From: Chryseobacterium pennae
GTDB lineage: Bacteria > Bacteroidota > Bacteroidia > Flavobacteriales > Weeksellaceae
Assembly (NCBI RefSeq): GCF_003385515.1
Contig: NZ_QNVT01000003.1
Coordinates: 213,211 to 277,210 of the forward strand
DNA: 64,000 bases
Direction of reading: 5' to 3'
Of the stretch, positions 35,562-44,254 are shown in pieces. Both the position numbers and the translations under genes were made by a program. The notes under the pieces are model-generated. The model was not told where the DNA came from and did no database searches. It saw only the letters and a program-made list of their open reading frames with translations. Each line of letters starts with the position of its first letter. Position 1 is the stretch's first letter.

Positions 35562-36038
35562 GTGGAAATTGAAATTTTAACTTATTTAAGAGACAATCCG
35601 GCAGCTTACCCAGAGAATAAGGAATATGAAGGCAGAATACAACCAATGTCTTTCTCTGAAATTCAAAACCATGAAATGATCTATAATAATGGAAAACCTT
35701 TTCCTAAAGCATTACGGGAGCTTTTATTTCTGGCTGGGAAATACTGTTATGTGTTGGAACATAATATTCTTGAAATTAATGAATTTCAGGAAGATCCCAG
35801 AGAATGGATGGAAGAGAATAATAAAGCAATTAACCACCCGTTCTATGTAATTGAAATCTGTGATTTTGCAGAATCTTTCTTATTTGTTCATCTTGATGAA
35901 GGGGATGATCCTATAGTTCGGCATGCTGAATTGTATTGCGAAGAATACAAAGTTTCTTTTATTTCGTGCTTGTGCAGATTATCTGCTTTTATAAATCATA
36001 GGATTGATATGAAGAAGAAGTATCGTGATCCATTTTAA
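35562..36038 (+). CDS. SMI1/KNR4-like (SUKH) protein, putative immunity protein
   Basis: 158 residues from a GTG start. The pattern FSEIQNHEMIYNNGKPFPKALRELLFLAG matches the beginning of SUKH domains, where a helix pair precedes 'LP..YR.FL...NG'; here the middle is shortened, and a later acidic FVHLDEGDDP fits as well. SUKH is one of the commonest immunity superfamilies in polymorphic toxin systems. Similarity is by eye and moderate. Confidence 0.55.
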   Translation: MEIEILTYLRDNPAAYPENKEYEGRIQPMSFSEIQNHEMIYNNGKPFPKALRELLFLAGKYCYVLEHNILEINEFQEDPREWMEENNKAINHPFYVIEICDFAESFLFVHLDEGDDPIVRHAELYCEEYKVSFISCLCRLSAFINHRIDMKKKYRDPF

Positions 36039-36059
36039 TCCATTTTTAGCACAGTTTTA

Positions 36060-36473
36060 ATGATGATGAACTTAAAAAACTTTACCATTATCAGTCACCA
36101 AATAAGTTTTAATAATCCATATTACGCCAATCTGGAAAATTTATTGAATAACGATTTTAAAACTACCTCAGTTGTAACCCAATTTTTAACCGAACTGATA
36201 AACCTGATTGAAAATTGGGAAGATATAGCGGTTAGAGAAGCATTTATAGAAAAAGAAGGCGGTTATTGGGATTGGAAGGACCTTCTGGATTCTAAGGTAA
36301 CAGGAAACTGGTTTACATTTTTCAAATTTGAAGATCTCGGAGGTTATATTAATGTTGATACCAAAACTTTTTATCTTGAAAACTCCCTACTTCCTAATGA
36401 AGCAGTTATTGATATGTCATTGGAAGAGTTTATAGACGTCTTACAGCAATGGAAGCAAATTCTAAGCAAATAA
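36060..36473 (+). CDS. Family C paralogue 1, putative immunity protein
   Basis: 137 residues, 22 bases after the SUKH-like gene. Shares with the next gene FNNPYY.NL.NLLN.DF, REAFIE, GGYWDW, NWFT, GY.N.DT..FYLEN and LEEFI.VLQQWK.IL, so the pair is a recent tandem duplication. The final helix (hydrophobic pattern plus Trp) is like that of family B, so B and C may be distant relatives. Confidence 0.7.
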   Translation: MMMNLKNFTIISHQISFNNPYYANLENLLNNDFKTTSVVTQFLTELINLIENWEDIAVREAFIEKEGGYWDWKDLLDSKVTGNWFTFFKFEDLGGYINVDTKTFYLENSLLPNEAVIDMSLEEFIDVLQQWKQILSK

Positions 36474-36507
36474 TTACCCAATACTATCACATTATTCATC
36501 ATAGACA

Positions 36508-36918
36508 ATGGATTTGAAGAACTATATCATCACTCATCATAAAATTAATTTTAATGATCCCCAATATAATAACCTTCAAAACTTATTAAACTCAGATTTT
36601 AATCATCTGAAAACTTTAGACAGTTTTTTGAACGAATTATTGTATTTAAAAAAACATTGGAATAATATCCAATTAAGAGACACATTTATTGAAACAAGAT
36701 TAGGAGGATATTGGGACTGGGAAGGATTAGAAGCCCATAATGTCTCTGGAAACTGGTTTACAGTGATCGCATTTGATGATTTAAATGGCTATGTCAATGC
36801 AGACACTCAGGTATTCTACCTGGAAAATGAAATCCTTATACAGGAATCTGTTGTAGAAATGCCATTGGAAGAGTTTATAGAAGTTTTACAACAATGGAAG
36901 CATATTTTAAGCGAATAA
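36508..36918 (+). CDS. Family C paralogue 2, putative immunity protein
   Basis: 136 residues, colinear with paralogue 1 over the whole length with about half the residues identical by eye. Last intact gene of the array before a 620-base gap. Confidence 0.7.
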   Translation: MDLKNYIITHHKINFNDPQYNNLQNLLNSDFNHLKTLDSFLNELLYLKKHWNNIQLRDTFIETRLGGYWDWEGLEAHNVSGNWFTVIAFDDLNGYVNADTQVFYLENEILIQESVVEMPLEEFIEVLQQWKHILSE

Positions 36919-37137
36919 TTATTCAATAATTTTACTTTACTGATTAAATGATGTATAGCCTATCGCCTCATCAGCTATTTACCGCAAACCTTAGCCCCCT
37001 TAAAATAAAACATCTGAATATTTTTCTTTGCGTTTTCATAAAAATGACTTCCAAAAAACAGAACTGTTTCTGTAAAATTATACTTTAATTCGGAGAAATG
37101 AAATATCAGTTCACTTTTTTCTTCTCAGTTTCATTAA

Positions 37138-37302
37138 GCTTTTGTTGATCCCTGGGCGTCACACATAATCTTCTATAGGTCTGTTTTTCAGATTGCTTGT
37201 AAAGAATGTGAGAGCCTGTGGGAAGTAGACTGGTATAATGAGCCCCCAGCAACAGCCGGAAATGTGGTTGATAAATCTGTTAGAAAATCGGAAAAAATAT
37301 AA
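37138..37302 (+). pseudogene. 3' remnant of an unknown gene
   Basis: An open frame without a start codon reads CKECESLWEVDWYNEPPA, then NVVDKSVRKSEKI, and stops at 37300-37302. The last 40 codons look like genuine protein. The stop is one base before the palindrome at 37304. The rest of the gap 36919-37137 shows nothing that I can support. Confidence 0.35.
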
Positions 37303-37303
37303 T

Positions 37304-37338
37304 ACGTCAAGTTTTGACGTTAGCGGCCTATACTTTTG
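37304..37338 (+). promoter_or_regulatory. Palindrome plus -7 box, module copy 1
   Basis: ACGTCAAGTTTTGACGT (37304-37320) is a perfect inverted repeat, 7-bp arms and 3-bp centre. A TAnnTTTG box (TACTTTTG) lies at 37331-37338, 27 bases from the start of the palindrome. The whole module recurs 161 bases downstream with the same spacing. Confidence 0.6.
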
Positions 37339-37464
37339 TTTCAGAATTAAACAACAAGCTATAATGATATTACTTTTTATGAACATGATATTCACCTATC
37401 CGAAAATCAAAGATCATAACAAAGGACTGTAAACTTTTCCTTTTTTTTAATTACAAAATATAAC

Positions 37465-37499
37465 ACGTCAAGTTTTGGCGTCAGCCTGAAATAGCTTTG
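37465..37499 (+). promoter_or_regulatory. Palindrome plus -7 box, module copy 2 (before the M15 peptidase gene)
   Basis: ACGTCAAGTTTTGGCGT (37465-37481), one arm base changed from copy 1, then TAGCTTTG (37492-37499) at the same 27-base offset. Flanks (AAAATATAA before, AATCAAACA-like after) are also similar. The box lies 41 bases before the ATG at 37540, so this is a good promoter candidate for the peptidase gene, with the palindrome overlapping the -33 region as a possible operator. Confidence 0.6.
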
Positions 37500-37539
37500 C
37501 TTAAGAATCAAACACCAAATCACAAAATAGTAATCATCC

Positions 37540-38046
37540 ATGGATAAACCAAGTGAAAACAGAATAAAAAATCTCCATCCATTGGTAAGGAAAGAAGTCA
37601 CACAGATTGTAAAAGAGTGTGATGAAGCCCTTACCGGGAGAGCAAAAGTAAGAATTACCCAGGGATTAAGATCCTTTAAAGAACAAGATGCATTATATGC
37701 GCAGGGAAGAACGAAAGCCGGAAAGAAAGTCACCAATGCCAAAGCCGGTCAAAGTATTCACAATTACGGATTAGCGGTAGATATCTGCCTGATTATCGAC
37801 GGAAAAATAGCAAGCTGGGACACTGCGAAAGACTGGGATAATGATGGCGTAGCCGACTGGTACGAATGTGTAAAGATCTTTGCCAGACATGGCTGGGAAT
37901 GGGGCGGAAACTGGAAAACATTCAAAGACCTGTCTCACTTTGAGCGCAGATTTATCTGGAAAGGAGAGCGTAAGATCAACGCAACCTGGAGAAACTTACA
38001 AAATTTACCAAAAGATAAAGACGGATATGTAATTTTCACCCAATAA
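37540..38046 (+). CDS. M15-family peptidoglycan peptidase (CwlK / endolysin type)
   Basis: 168 residues, no signal peptide. Zinc ligands are seen in SIHNYGLAVD (His74, Asp81) and DLSHFE (His133), with Asp130 as partner residue, as in L-alanyl-D-glutamate and D-Ala-D-Ala peptidases. GLRSFKEQDALYAQGR is the conserved N-terminal block. Endolysins of this type cut peptidoglycan stem peptides during release or injection. Standing at the head of the giant-protein genes and without an export signal, it probably opens the wall for release or delivery of the large proteins. Confidence 0.85.
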   Translation: MDKPSENRIKNLHPLVRKEVTQIVKECDEALTGRAKVRITQGLRSFKEQDALYAQGRTKAGKKVTNAKAGQSIHNYGLAVDICLIIDGKIASWDTAKDWDNDGVADWYECVKIFARHGWEWGGNWKTFKDLSHFERRFIWKGERKINATWRNLQNLPKDKDGYVIFTQ

Positions 38047-38373
38047 TTCTAGGATTATTTCACAGTGAAAATCAATACTACAATCAACCGGAATGATTGT
38101 ACAGGAAGGGTTTTGTCTTTACCGGAAAAAAATAAAACACTTCTTATTGAACACTTGTTGCAACCTAAAAAATTCTGAATAAAAAAATTATTGAAGCCGC
38201 TAAGATGCATGAAGAAAAATCACATCAAATTTTTAGGAAAACACTCTTTAAAAAATAACCAGGCTCATTATTCTTACAGCCTTCATTAACCTTAAGGGTT
38301 CAGATACTTTTCAGGTTTTATAAGACCTATCATTACTCCGTCTTATCTTTTATTAACACCAAAAATTACAAAA
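38047..38373. other. 327-base intergenic region with an inverted repeat
   Basis: No gene seen. ATAAGAC (38320-38326) and GTCTTAT (38340-38346) form a 7-bp inverted repeat 28 bases before the ATG at 38374, followed by CTTTTATT; it could be an operator, leader hairpin or weak terminator. No full TAnnTTTG box is visible. Confidence 0.35.
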
Positions 38374-40563
38374 ATGCCACAAAATATTCCATCGGGAAGC
38401 TTATCAACAGCTCCCGACAGCAAAGGGCTTAACGTACGGCCTGATCTTCTGCCGGAGTCTTTCTTCTTTCTGGAGAAAGGGCAGACATTCAGTCAGGACA
38501 CGAACGGAAAATTTGGAGCCAATGGAACTGTATTCAGGACCACCTCCAAAGTAAGCCTTAACGGTACCGGCAAAATATATACTATTTGCCAGGGACAGGT
38601 ATTTTTACAACCTTGTGGAGGAGATTCCACTAAAGTAAATGCGATCCTGAAGCCTTTTAATCAGCCGGTTAAAGGATTGGCGATCAAATATATCGTATAC
38701 AGAGGCCTGAACAGATCAGATTTCTTTGAAGGAGATCTTATCAAATCAACAGCTACAACTGGTTTTGTAGACGTCATCAAAAAAGAGTTTACGGGTCTGT
38801 ATAATATGCTGGGGATTACTGTACCCCCGTTTACTGCTCAGCATATCGGGTTTCCGGTAGGAAATTCTCAGTCAGCAGATGACCTTATTGATGACTATTT
38901 CCTTAAGATCTCTAAAGTTCAGACTACCGGAAGTACCACTACTGAGGTAGACTCTAAAAAAGCTTTTGAACTGCCTATGATCCCAAGAGGAACGCATCTT
39001 GGAAATGCTACAGGAAGTGTAGGAATTGATATCGTACTGAATGAAGGAGATTATACGGTAGCTAATGACCCGAATCCTTTTAAATTAAACCTGGCTTTTG
39101 CCCGAAGTACTGATCACGTTTTAGACCAGGCGAAGGGGAATACTGCTTTTGAAAAGAAGCTGATGAGGGAAACTGCTACTCAGTTCCTTGATGTAGCAGC
39201 TTTTTATGGCTTACATACACAGGGAAAAGGGAAGGTTCATATGAGTGATAATTCTGTGTTGCAAACGACAGAAGAAATTGCCGGTCAGATTTCAGGCTTT
39301 AAAACAGCTGACACAACCTATCTGTACATCCAGGGAAGCAGACAGAGATCCTACAATTTCTATGGAAATCAGAATCTGGAAGGAGGTACCCATAATATTA
39401 AAATCGGACCAACAGCTGATAACCTTTCCTTAGAACAGTTTGAAGCAGGCTGGCCGGTAAAAGAGCTGGTGGCACAGCCATTATTAGTCATTCAGTTGAC
39501 TACCGATAACAATGATGCCGCTGCGATGTATGTAAAACAAGGTGTTCTACATGCAGATACTCCTAATGAAGATTATTTTATCAGAGGAAAAAACTTGCTT
39601 CAGGAAGAGGGAAATGGAGTAGATACCAATTTTACCAAACCTATTACCTTCAGTTTAAGTAAAACAAGTGCCAATAAAACGGTTGCTTCGTTTGTGCAGC
39701 TGATTTATGAAGGGAAAACCGTGAAAATTACTTCTGAAACTCCTGGCCCAAATCCGGGTGATCCTGTTGTAAGCACAGCTTACGATTTGAAAGATATTGA
39801 TGACATCTTCGGATTGATTAATGTGACTCCGAAAGTTCAGTCTAAAGGTGGAAATGAGCTTACCTATGTTATCGATCAGAATTTATTATTGATTGATTTT
39901 GAAAATAAAGCAGGCGGAAAAGACATTGCAACCGTGACTACCAAGAAAGTAGAGGATGTGATCATGAAAAATGATACGGAAAGTTTAAAGAGAGTTACTT
40001 ATGAGACGCTGTTGAATAATATTAGACAGAATGTAGGAGCATTTTTTGAAAGTAGAGCTGCTTATCAGGATAATTCTAACAGCGGCACAGTTTCCTATAG
40101 TGATAAGATAAATAATTTTTACACTCCTGAAAAACCATATTATTTACAGCCTGTTGCTTATACTGATAATGAGGCAAAAAGAGTAACCAGTTTGTCTTTA
40201 CATCTCGAAGATGGTAGTGTTTCAAGTAAAAAAATATTAGGGATTACATTTACTGAAAACTCTTTGTTTATTCCATTAATTAATCAGCAACAAATTAACA
40301 ATCCTAAATTCTATTTTAGGAATTTATTAGAAGATCCTAATGCAAGTTATACTTCTCAGGAACAAAGAGTATATAAGAAGTATTCTTTGTCAGTTATTGG
40401 AGAAGATCAGGCAGGTGAATTAATTATAGTAGCACCAACGCAACAAGTCTATGTTTATACATTTGATAATGTAACATTTACTTCGGACGAGTACGCAAAA
40501 TGGATGCCTTCTTCTTACGATTTTTCAGGAGTATCAGAAAACATGAAATTACCACAAATATGA
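38374..40563 (+). CDS. Large hypothetical protein of the giant-protein locus (729 aa)
   Basis: 729 residues, no signal peptide, no TM helix, mainly beta by pattern. No known domain recognised. Up to about codon 570 (nucleotide 40080) G+C is normal for the neighbourhood (25 of 60 in 39061-39120), then it falls (14 of 60 in 40261-40320), so the last 160 residues appear to belong to the exchanged cassette downstream. The stop codon overlaps the start of the toxin-like gene (ATGA at 40560-40563), so the two are translationally coupled and the proteins probably interact through these matching ends. Confidence 0.8.
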   Translation: MPQNIPSGSLSTAPDSKGLNVRPDLLPESFFFLEKGQTFSQDTNGKFGANGTVFRTTSKVSLNGTGKIYTICQGQVFLQPCGGDSTKVNAILKPFNQPVKGLAIKYIVYRGLNRSDFFEGDLIKSTATTGFVDVIKKEFTGLYNMLGITVPPFTAQHIGFPVGNSQSADDLIDDYFLKISKVQTTGSTTTEVDSKKAFELPMIPRGTHLGNATGSVGIDIVLNEGDYTVANDPNPFKLNLAFARSTDHVLDQAKGNTAFEKKLMRETATQFLDVAAFYGLHTQGKGKVHMSDNSVLQTTEEIAGQISGFKTADTTYLYIQGSRQRSYNFYGNQNLEGGTHNIKIGPTADNLSLEQFEAGWPVKELVAQPLLVIQLTTDNNDAAAMYVKQGVLHADTPNEDYFIRGKNLLQEEGNGVDTNFTKPITFSLSKTSANKTVASFVQLIYEGKTVKITSETPGPNPGDPVVSTAYDLKDIDDIFGLINVTPKVQSKGGNELTYVIDQNLLLIDFENKAGGKDIATVTTKKVEDVIMKNDTESLKRVTYETLLNNIRQNVGAFFESRAAYQDNSNSGTVSYSDKINNFYTPEKPYYLQPVAYTDNEAKRVTSLSLHLEDGSVSSKKILGITFTENSLFIPLINQQQINNPKFYFRNLLEDPNASYTSQEQRVYKKYSLSVIGEDQAGELIIVAPTQQVYVYTFDNVTFTSDEYAKWMPSSYDFSGVSENMKLPQI

Positions 40564-43500
40564 GTACAGCATTTTTAACGCCTAAAGGGCAAGTAATAAA
40601 AAGTAGTGGTATAGATAGATTAGGAAAACAAAATGCTACATATTCTTTGACAAATATGCGATTTGATGCAGAAGGACAAATAGTCGAATTTACTGTCAAT
40701 GATGCACTGCCTAATCTGGATAATACCTATATATTTACTGGAAAAAATCATTATTATTTAGCTTCACAGAGAGATGACGGGAGGCAGGGTTTCTTAAAAA
40801 AATCTTACTTTATTAGTTTAAAGAATGATCCTGTCAATGCTTATAAAGTTATACATAATATTAATAATATAGATTCGATCTGGTTTGATAATCATTTGGA
40901 GCTAGGATCTACAGGTGATATTTTTCAGATAGGGCGACTTATTTTTGATGATAATCTTAGTACCTATTATACTTTTTTAGATCAATCCTTTAAAATGGGA
41001 GATGATACTATTCAGTATAATGATTATAATACCTATCCTACTGTAGTAAATGGAGATTTGCAAAGTCCGAAATATAATGTCAGAACAGTTTCTCTTAAAT
41101 CAAGATTGGATACAGAAGAAGGCCATTTCTTTGAAAAGAATTTCAATAAAATAAGAACTTCAACAAATCTTCAATTGTCGGCAAAAAAAGTACTTTACAT
41201 GAAGATGATGAATATTTGTTTTGCCATTTACTGGATTAGACAGGAAGTATTGGATATCCTTGCAATGGATCCTATTGCGAGTATTGAAGAAGCTTCCAAA
41301 AATGGAACAATTGACCAGAAAATAGGACAAGAATATAAATTTCAAGAGATTGATCGGGTTATAGGGCATTTATTAAGAGACTGGGGATTCGCTGGTTTAG
41401 ATAATACAAGAGAACTTATTCCTATTCCTCAAAATGATTATTTCTATGATGGATATTATGAAGCTTTTTCTAACTATAGTTCAGCACTGGATAATTTTTA
41501 TCATAATTTAAGAGAGAAGAATGAAGATGGATTATTTCCGCTTAATCCGCCGCCATCCAATTACTCTTTTATGTATCCTTCACCTTACTATTTGGGTTAT
41601 CATAATTCATTTACAATTCCATTACAAGGGGCAGCATTACTTAAGTGGAGAAGTGATGAAAGGTTGAAAGTATTAAAAAGTATATTACCTCCTTCAGCAT
41701 TGTCATTACTCCCTTATTCAATCAGAGAGGGACTTATCAAGGATTTTATAAAGAATCCTGTATTTTCGCAAGAAGATGAAGATCAGTGTCTGAGAATTAT
41801 GTCTTCTTTTTATTCTGTACCGGAAGATGGGGAATCGTTTCTCAATTTTCTTTTACAGATAGGTAATGATAATCTTAGTAATTTTGAGATCCTGGAAAAG
41901 AAATTCAGTGTAGGAAGAATAATGAGAATTGCACCTATTATTGGGTTCTTTTTACAAAAAAAAGATTACAGGACAAACTATATTTTCTTGATATACAAAC
42001 TATGGAAAAGATCTAAATACAATATGTACTACTTCTCCAACAGTATGAATCCTGAAAATAATATTAATACACAGTCATTCTTTCTAACCCCTGGGCAGGG
42101 ATTGGATTATTATAATGATGCCGTTGATAATAGGATTAGTAATCTTACTATTGAGTATGGGACTGTATGGCAGGGAAATAGTGAGCCTTATTCCAATCAG
42201 GAAGATATTAAGGTGGTAAGATCAATTGTAAGAAGTTATACAGATCCTATTATAAAGGGAATTATTCTGCAATCATCAATGTCTAATAATACATTTTATA
42301 CCAGTTCAGATGGTGATGTTAAACCTGGAACGGTTGGTTTTCCTCAACCTTTAATTTTCCATCTTTATCAGCCTATAACTTTACATGGTTTAAAAATTGA
42401 TGAAAAATTATCAGCTAACTTTCCTACTGTACCTTATATTCCAGCATTCTTATGGTATTATACGAGAGATTATCAGCTAATGAAAGAAATGGATGCCACA
42501 CTCAATTTTGCTTTAGGGGTTGCATTCGATGTTGGTTTGTTTTTCATAAGTGGAGGAGTTGGTATTATTAAAAGCTTTAGCTATTTAAGGTATATTACTG
42601 TAATTGGTAGAGCTTTTAAAGCAGGTCAGGGAGCTGCATATACGGTGCTTGTATTAGAAGGAATGGGTTCAGCTGCTGAGATTTTTACTTTATTAAGCTC
42701 AACCTGTACACGATATTATGATTTTATGAAAGAAAAAGCTGATGCTGGAGAAGATACTACCAAGTATGAAGCCTTACATAAAATGTTCTTTTACTTGACT
42801 ATATTAGGGGCTGGAGCATCCTTAGCAATGAAGAGTTTAGCTATAAACCAAGCTAAACTAGTGAAAGGAGCATCTTATTTTGATAGCCTTCCATTAGAAG
42901 TAAGAAATTCTGTAAATAGTTTAGCAGGTGTTGAAGTTGCTCAAATTGAAAACTTCCGCCAAAATAGAATTGGAGCTCATCAGGAAATTACATCAAAATT
43001 TGACCTTTGGGGAGAAGGAAAGAAGAATGTGTTTTTTGATGACTTTAAAAATGCTCCGGATGATGTTTTGCTTCAAATGAATAATGCAGACGTAATTGCA
43101 AACTGGGATAAATTATATACAGCAAATATTATTGATAGAAATCTAATTGAGGTTATTAAAGATAATGTTAGAACAAATAATATTATTAACTTTTATCAAT
43201 CTTACAAAACGAGACAAGCACTTTCTGCGCTGAGTACTCAAAAAAGATTGAAATTTCTAGATGAATTTGAAACAGCTTCTATTACTCAGATAAATGAAAT
43301 TAAAGGTAACATATACTTTGTTGATTCTTGGAAACAGCTTAGATTTGAACCGAATCTAATAGATGAGTTTAAAGCATGTAGTATAGCTGATAAGATTGAA
43401 CTTTGTAATAAGTTTGGTAGATTAGAAAAAAAACTTTTTGATGGCTTTAGAAGAAATTCTGGTAAAATAACTGAATATATTAGTAAAAATGCTGCAAGTA

Positions 43501-44243
43501 GGAAATTATTAGAAGATAATAAAAACTTCTGGTTAAGTAATAACTATAGATATGAATATATAGACTCGTTTAAAGATGATATTCTAGATGCTGTAGATGT
43601 ATTTAAAGATAATGATTTATTTTTAAATGTAGTAAATAAAGTAAAGGCAGAGAAGTTATTAAATGAAACGGCTAAATTTCAAAAAGGAAATATTATAGAA
43701 ATGCCAATGCGAATTTATTTAAAAGATAGATTAGATGTGAATGAAGAATTAATGTTTAGTGTAGATATTGTATTTAGAAAAGCAGATAATTCAAGAGTTT
43801 TAAAACGTGAAATGTTGGATATTGATGGATTATTAATCGATAAGACTTCAAATAAAATAAAGGTTCCATATAGTGCAAAGATGGATGTAAAAAAATCTTT
43901 TAAAGGTAAAGGTTCAACTGCATATACAGACGCACAGAAATTAGAGTTTTTTAGGAATTTACCAATTAATATAGATGAGGCAAAGCAGTTTATAATTGGG
44001 CAAAAGCAAAATGTATGGGGACAAGTAAAAAAAGGAAATATGCTTTCACAGATTCATTATATAGAAATACGATATATAGATGTGAATAATGCTGAACAGT
44101 TTATGTCACTACAACAATTTAAACAGAAATTGCAACCTACTCCGTATGTTGTAGGTGATTTTACTGAGATAAATCCTAATACATTTGGTACCACTAGAGA
44201 AGACTTAATAGAAAGTTTATATTACAGAATAATAACTGATTAA
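40560..44243 (+). CDS. Putative polymorphic toxin (1227 aa)
   Basis: 1227 residues from ATG 40560 in the ATGA overlap; the frame is open 20 codons farther but that part lies inside the previous gene. Residues 1-640: unknown, aromatic-rich, possibly the part that binds the delivery proteins. About 650-770: several hydrophobic helices (VAFDVGLFFISGGVGIIKSF, LTILGAGASLAMK). About 823-850 and 897-927: a repeated motif (FFDDF...VIANWDKLY, FLDEF...FVDSWKQL) like the linker I recall before toxin domains in Bacteroidota polymorphic toxins. About 1050-1227: C-terminal domain, perhaps a nuclease (DIDG at 1086-1089, SAK near 1105). A small gene related to an array gene follows. Confidence 0.65.
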   Translation: MSTAFLTPKGQVIKSSGIDRLGKQNATYSLTNMRFDAEGQIVEFTVNDALPNLDNTYIFTGKNHYYLASQRDDGRQGFLKKSYFISLKNDPVNAYKVIHNINNIDSIWFDNHLELGSTGDIFQIGRLIFDDNLSTYYTFLDQSFKMGDDTIQYNDYNTYPTVVNGDLQSPKYNVRTVSLKSRLDTEEGHFFEKNFNKIRTSTNLQLSAKKVLYMKMMNICFAIYWIRQEVLDILAMDPIASIEEASKNGTIDQKIGQEYKFQEIDRVIGHLLRDWGFAGLDNTRELIPIPQNDYFYDGYYEAFSNYSSALDNFYHNLREKNEDGLFPLNPPPSNYSFMYPSPYYLGYHNSFTIPLQGAALLKWRSDERLKVLKSILPPSALSLLPYSIREGLIKDFIKNPVFSQEDEDQCLRIMSSFYSVPEDGESFLNFLLQIGNDNLSNFEILEKKFSVGRIMRIAPIIGFFLQKKDYRTNYIFLIYKLWKRSKYNMYYFSNSMNPENNINTQSFFLTPGQGLDYYNDAVDNRISNLTIEYGTVWQGNSEPYSNQEDIKVVRSIVRSYTDPIIKGIILQSSMSNNTFYTSSDGDVKPGTVGFPQPLIFHLYQPITLHGLKIDEKLSANFPTVPYIPAFLWYYTRDYQLMKEMDATLNFALGVAFDVGLFFISGGVGIIKSFSYLRYITVIGRAFKAGQGAAYTVLVLEGMGSAAEIFTLLSSTCTRYYDFMKEKADAGEDTTKYEALHKMFFYLTILGAGASLAMKSLAINQAKLVKGASYFDSLPLEVRNSVNSLAGVEVAQIENFRQNRIGAHQEITSKFDLWGEGKKNVFFDDFKNAPDDVLLQMNNADVIANWDKLYTANIIDRNLIEVIKDNVRTNNIINFYQSYKTRQALSALSTQKRLKFLDEFETASITQINEIKGNIYFVDSWKQLRFEPNLIDEFKACSIADKIELCNKFGRLEKKLFDGFRRNSGKITEYISKNAASRKLLEDNKNFWLSNNYRYEYIDSFKDDILDAVDVFKDNDLFLNVVNKVKAEKLLNETAKFQKGNIIEMPMRIYLKDRLDVNEELMFSVDIVFRKADNSRVLKREMLDIDGLLIDKTSNKIKVPYSAKMDVKKSFKGKGSTAYTDAQKLEFFRNLPINIDEAKQFIIGQKQNVWGQVKKGNMLSQIHYIEIRYIDVNNAEQFMSLQQFKQKLQPTPYVVGDFTEINPNTFGTTREDLIESLYYRIITD

Positions 44244-44254
44244 AATTAATAATT

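Noticed and set aside
37238..37432. 64-codon frame downstream of the first palindrome region
   Set aside because: Crosses the remnant and the palindrome module, no family features, no promoter placed for it; composition looks like chance.
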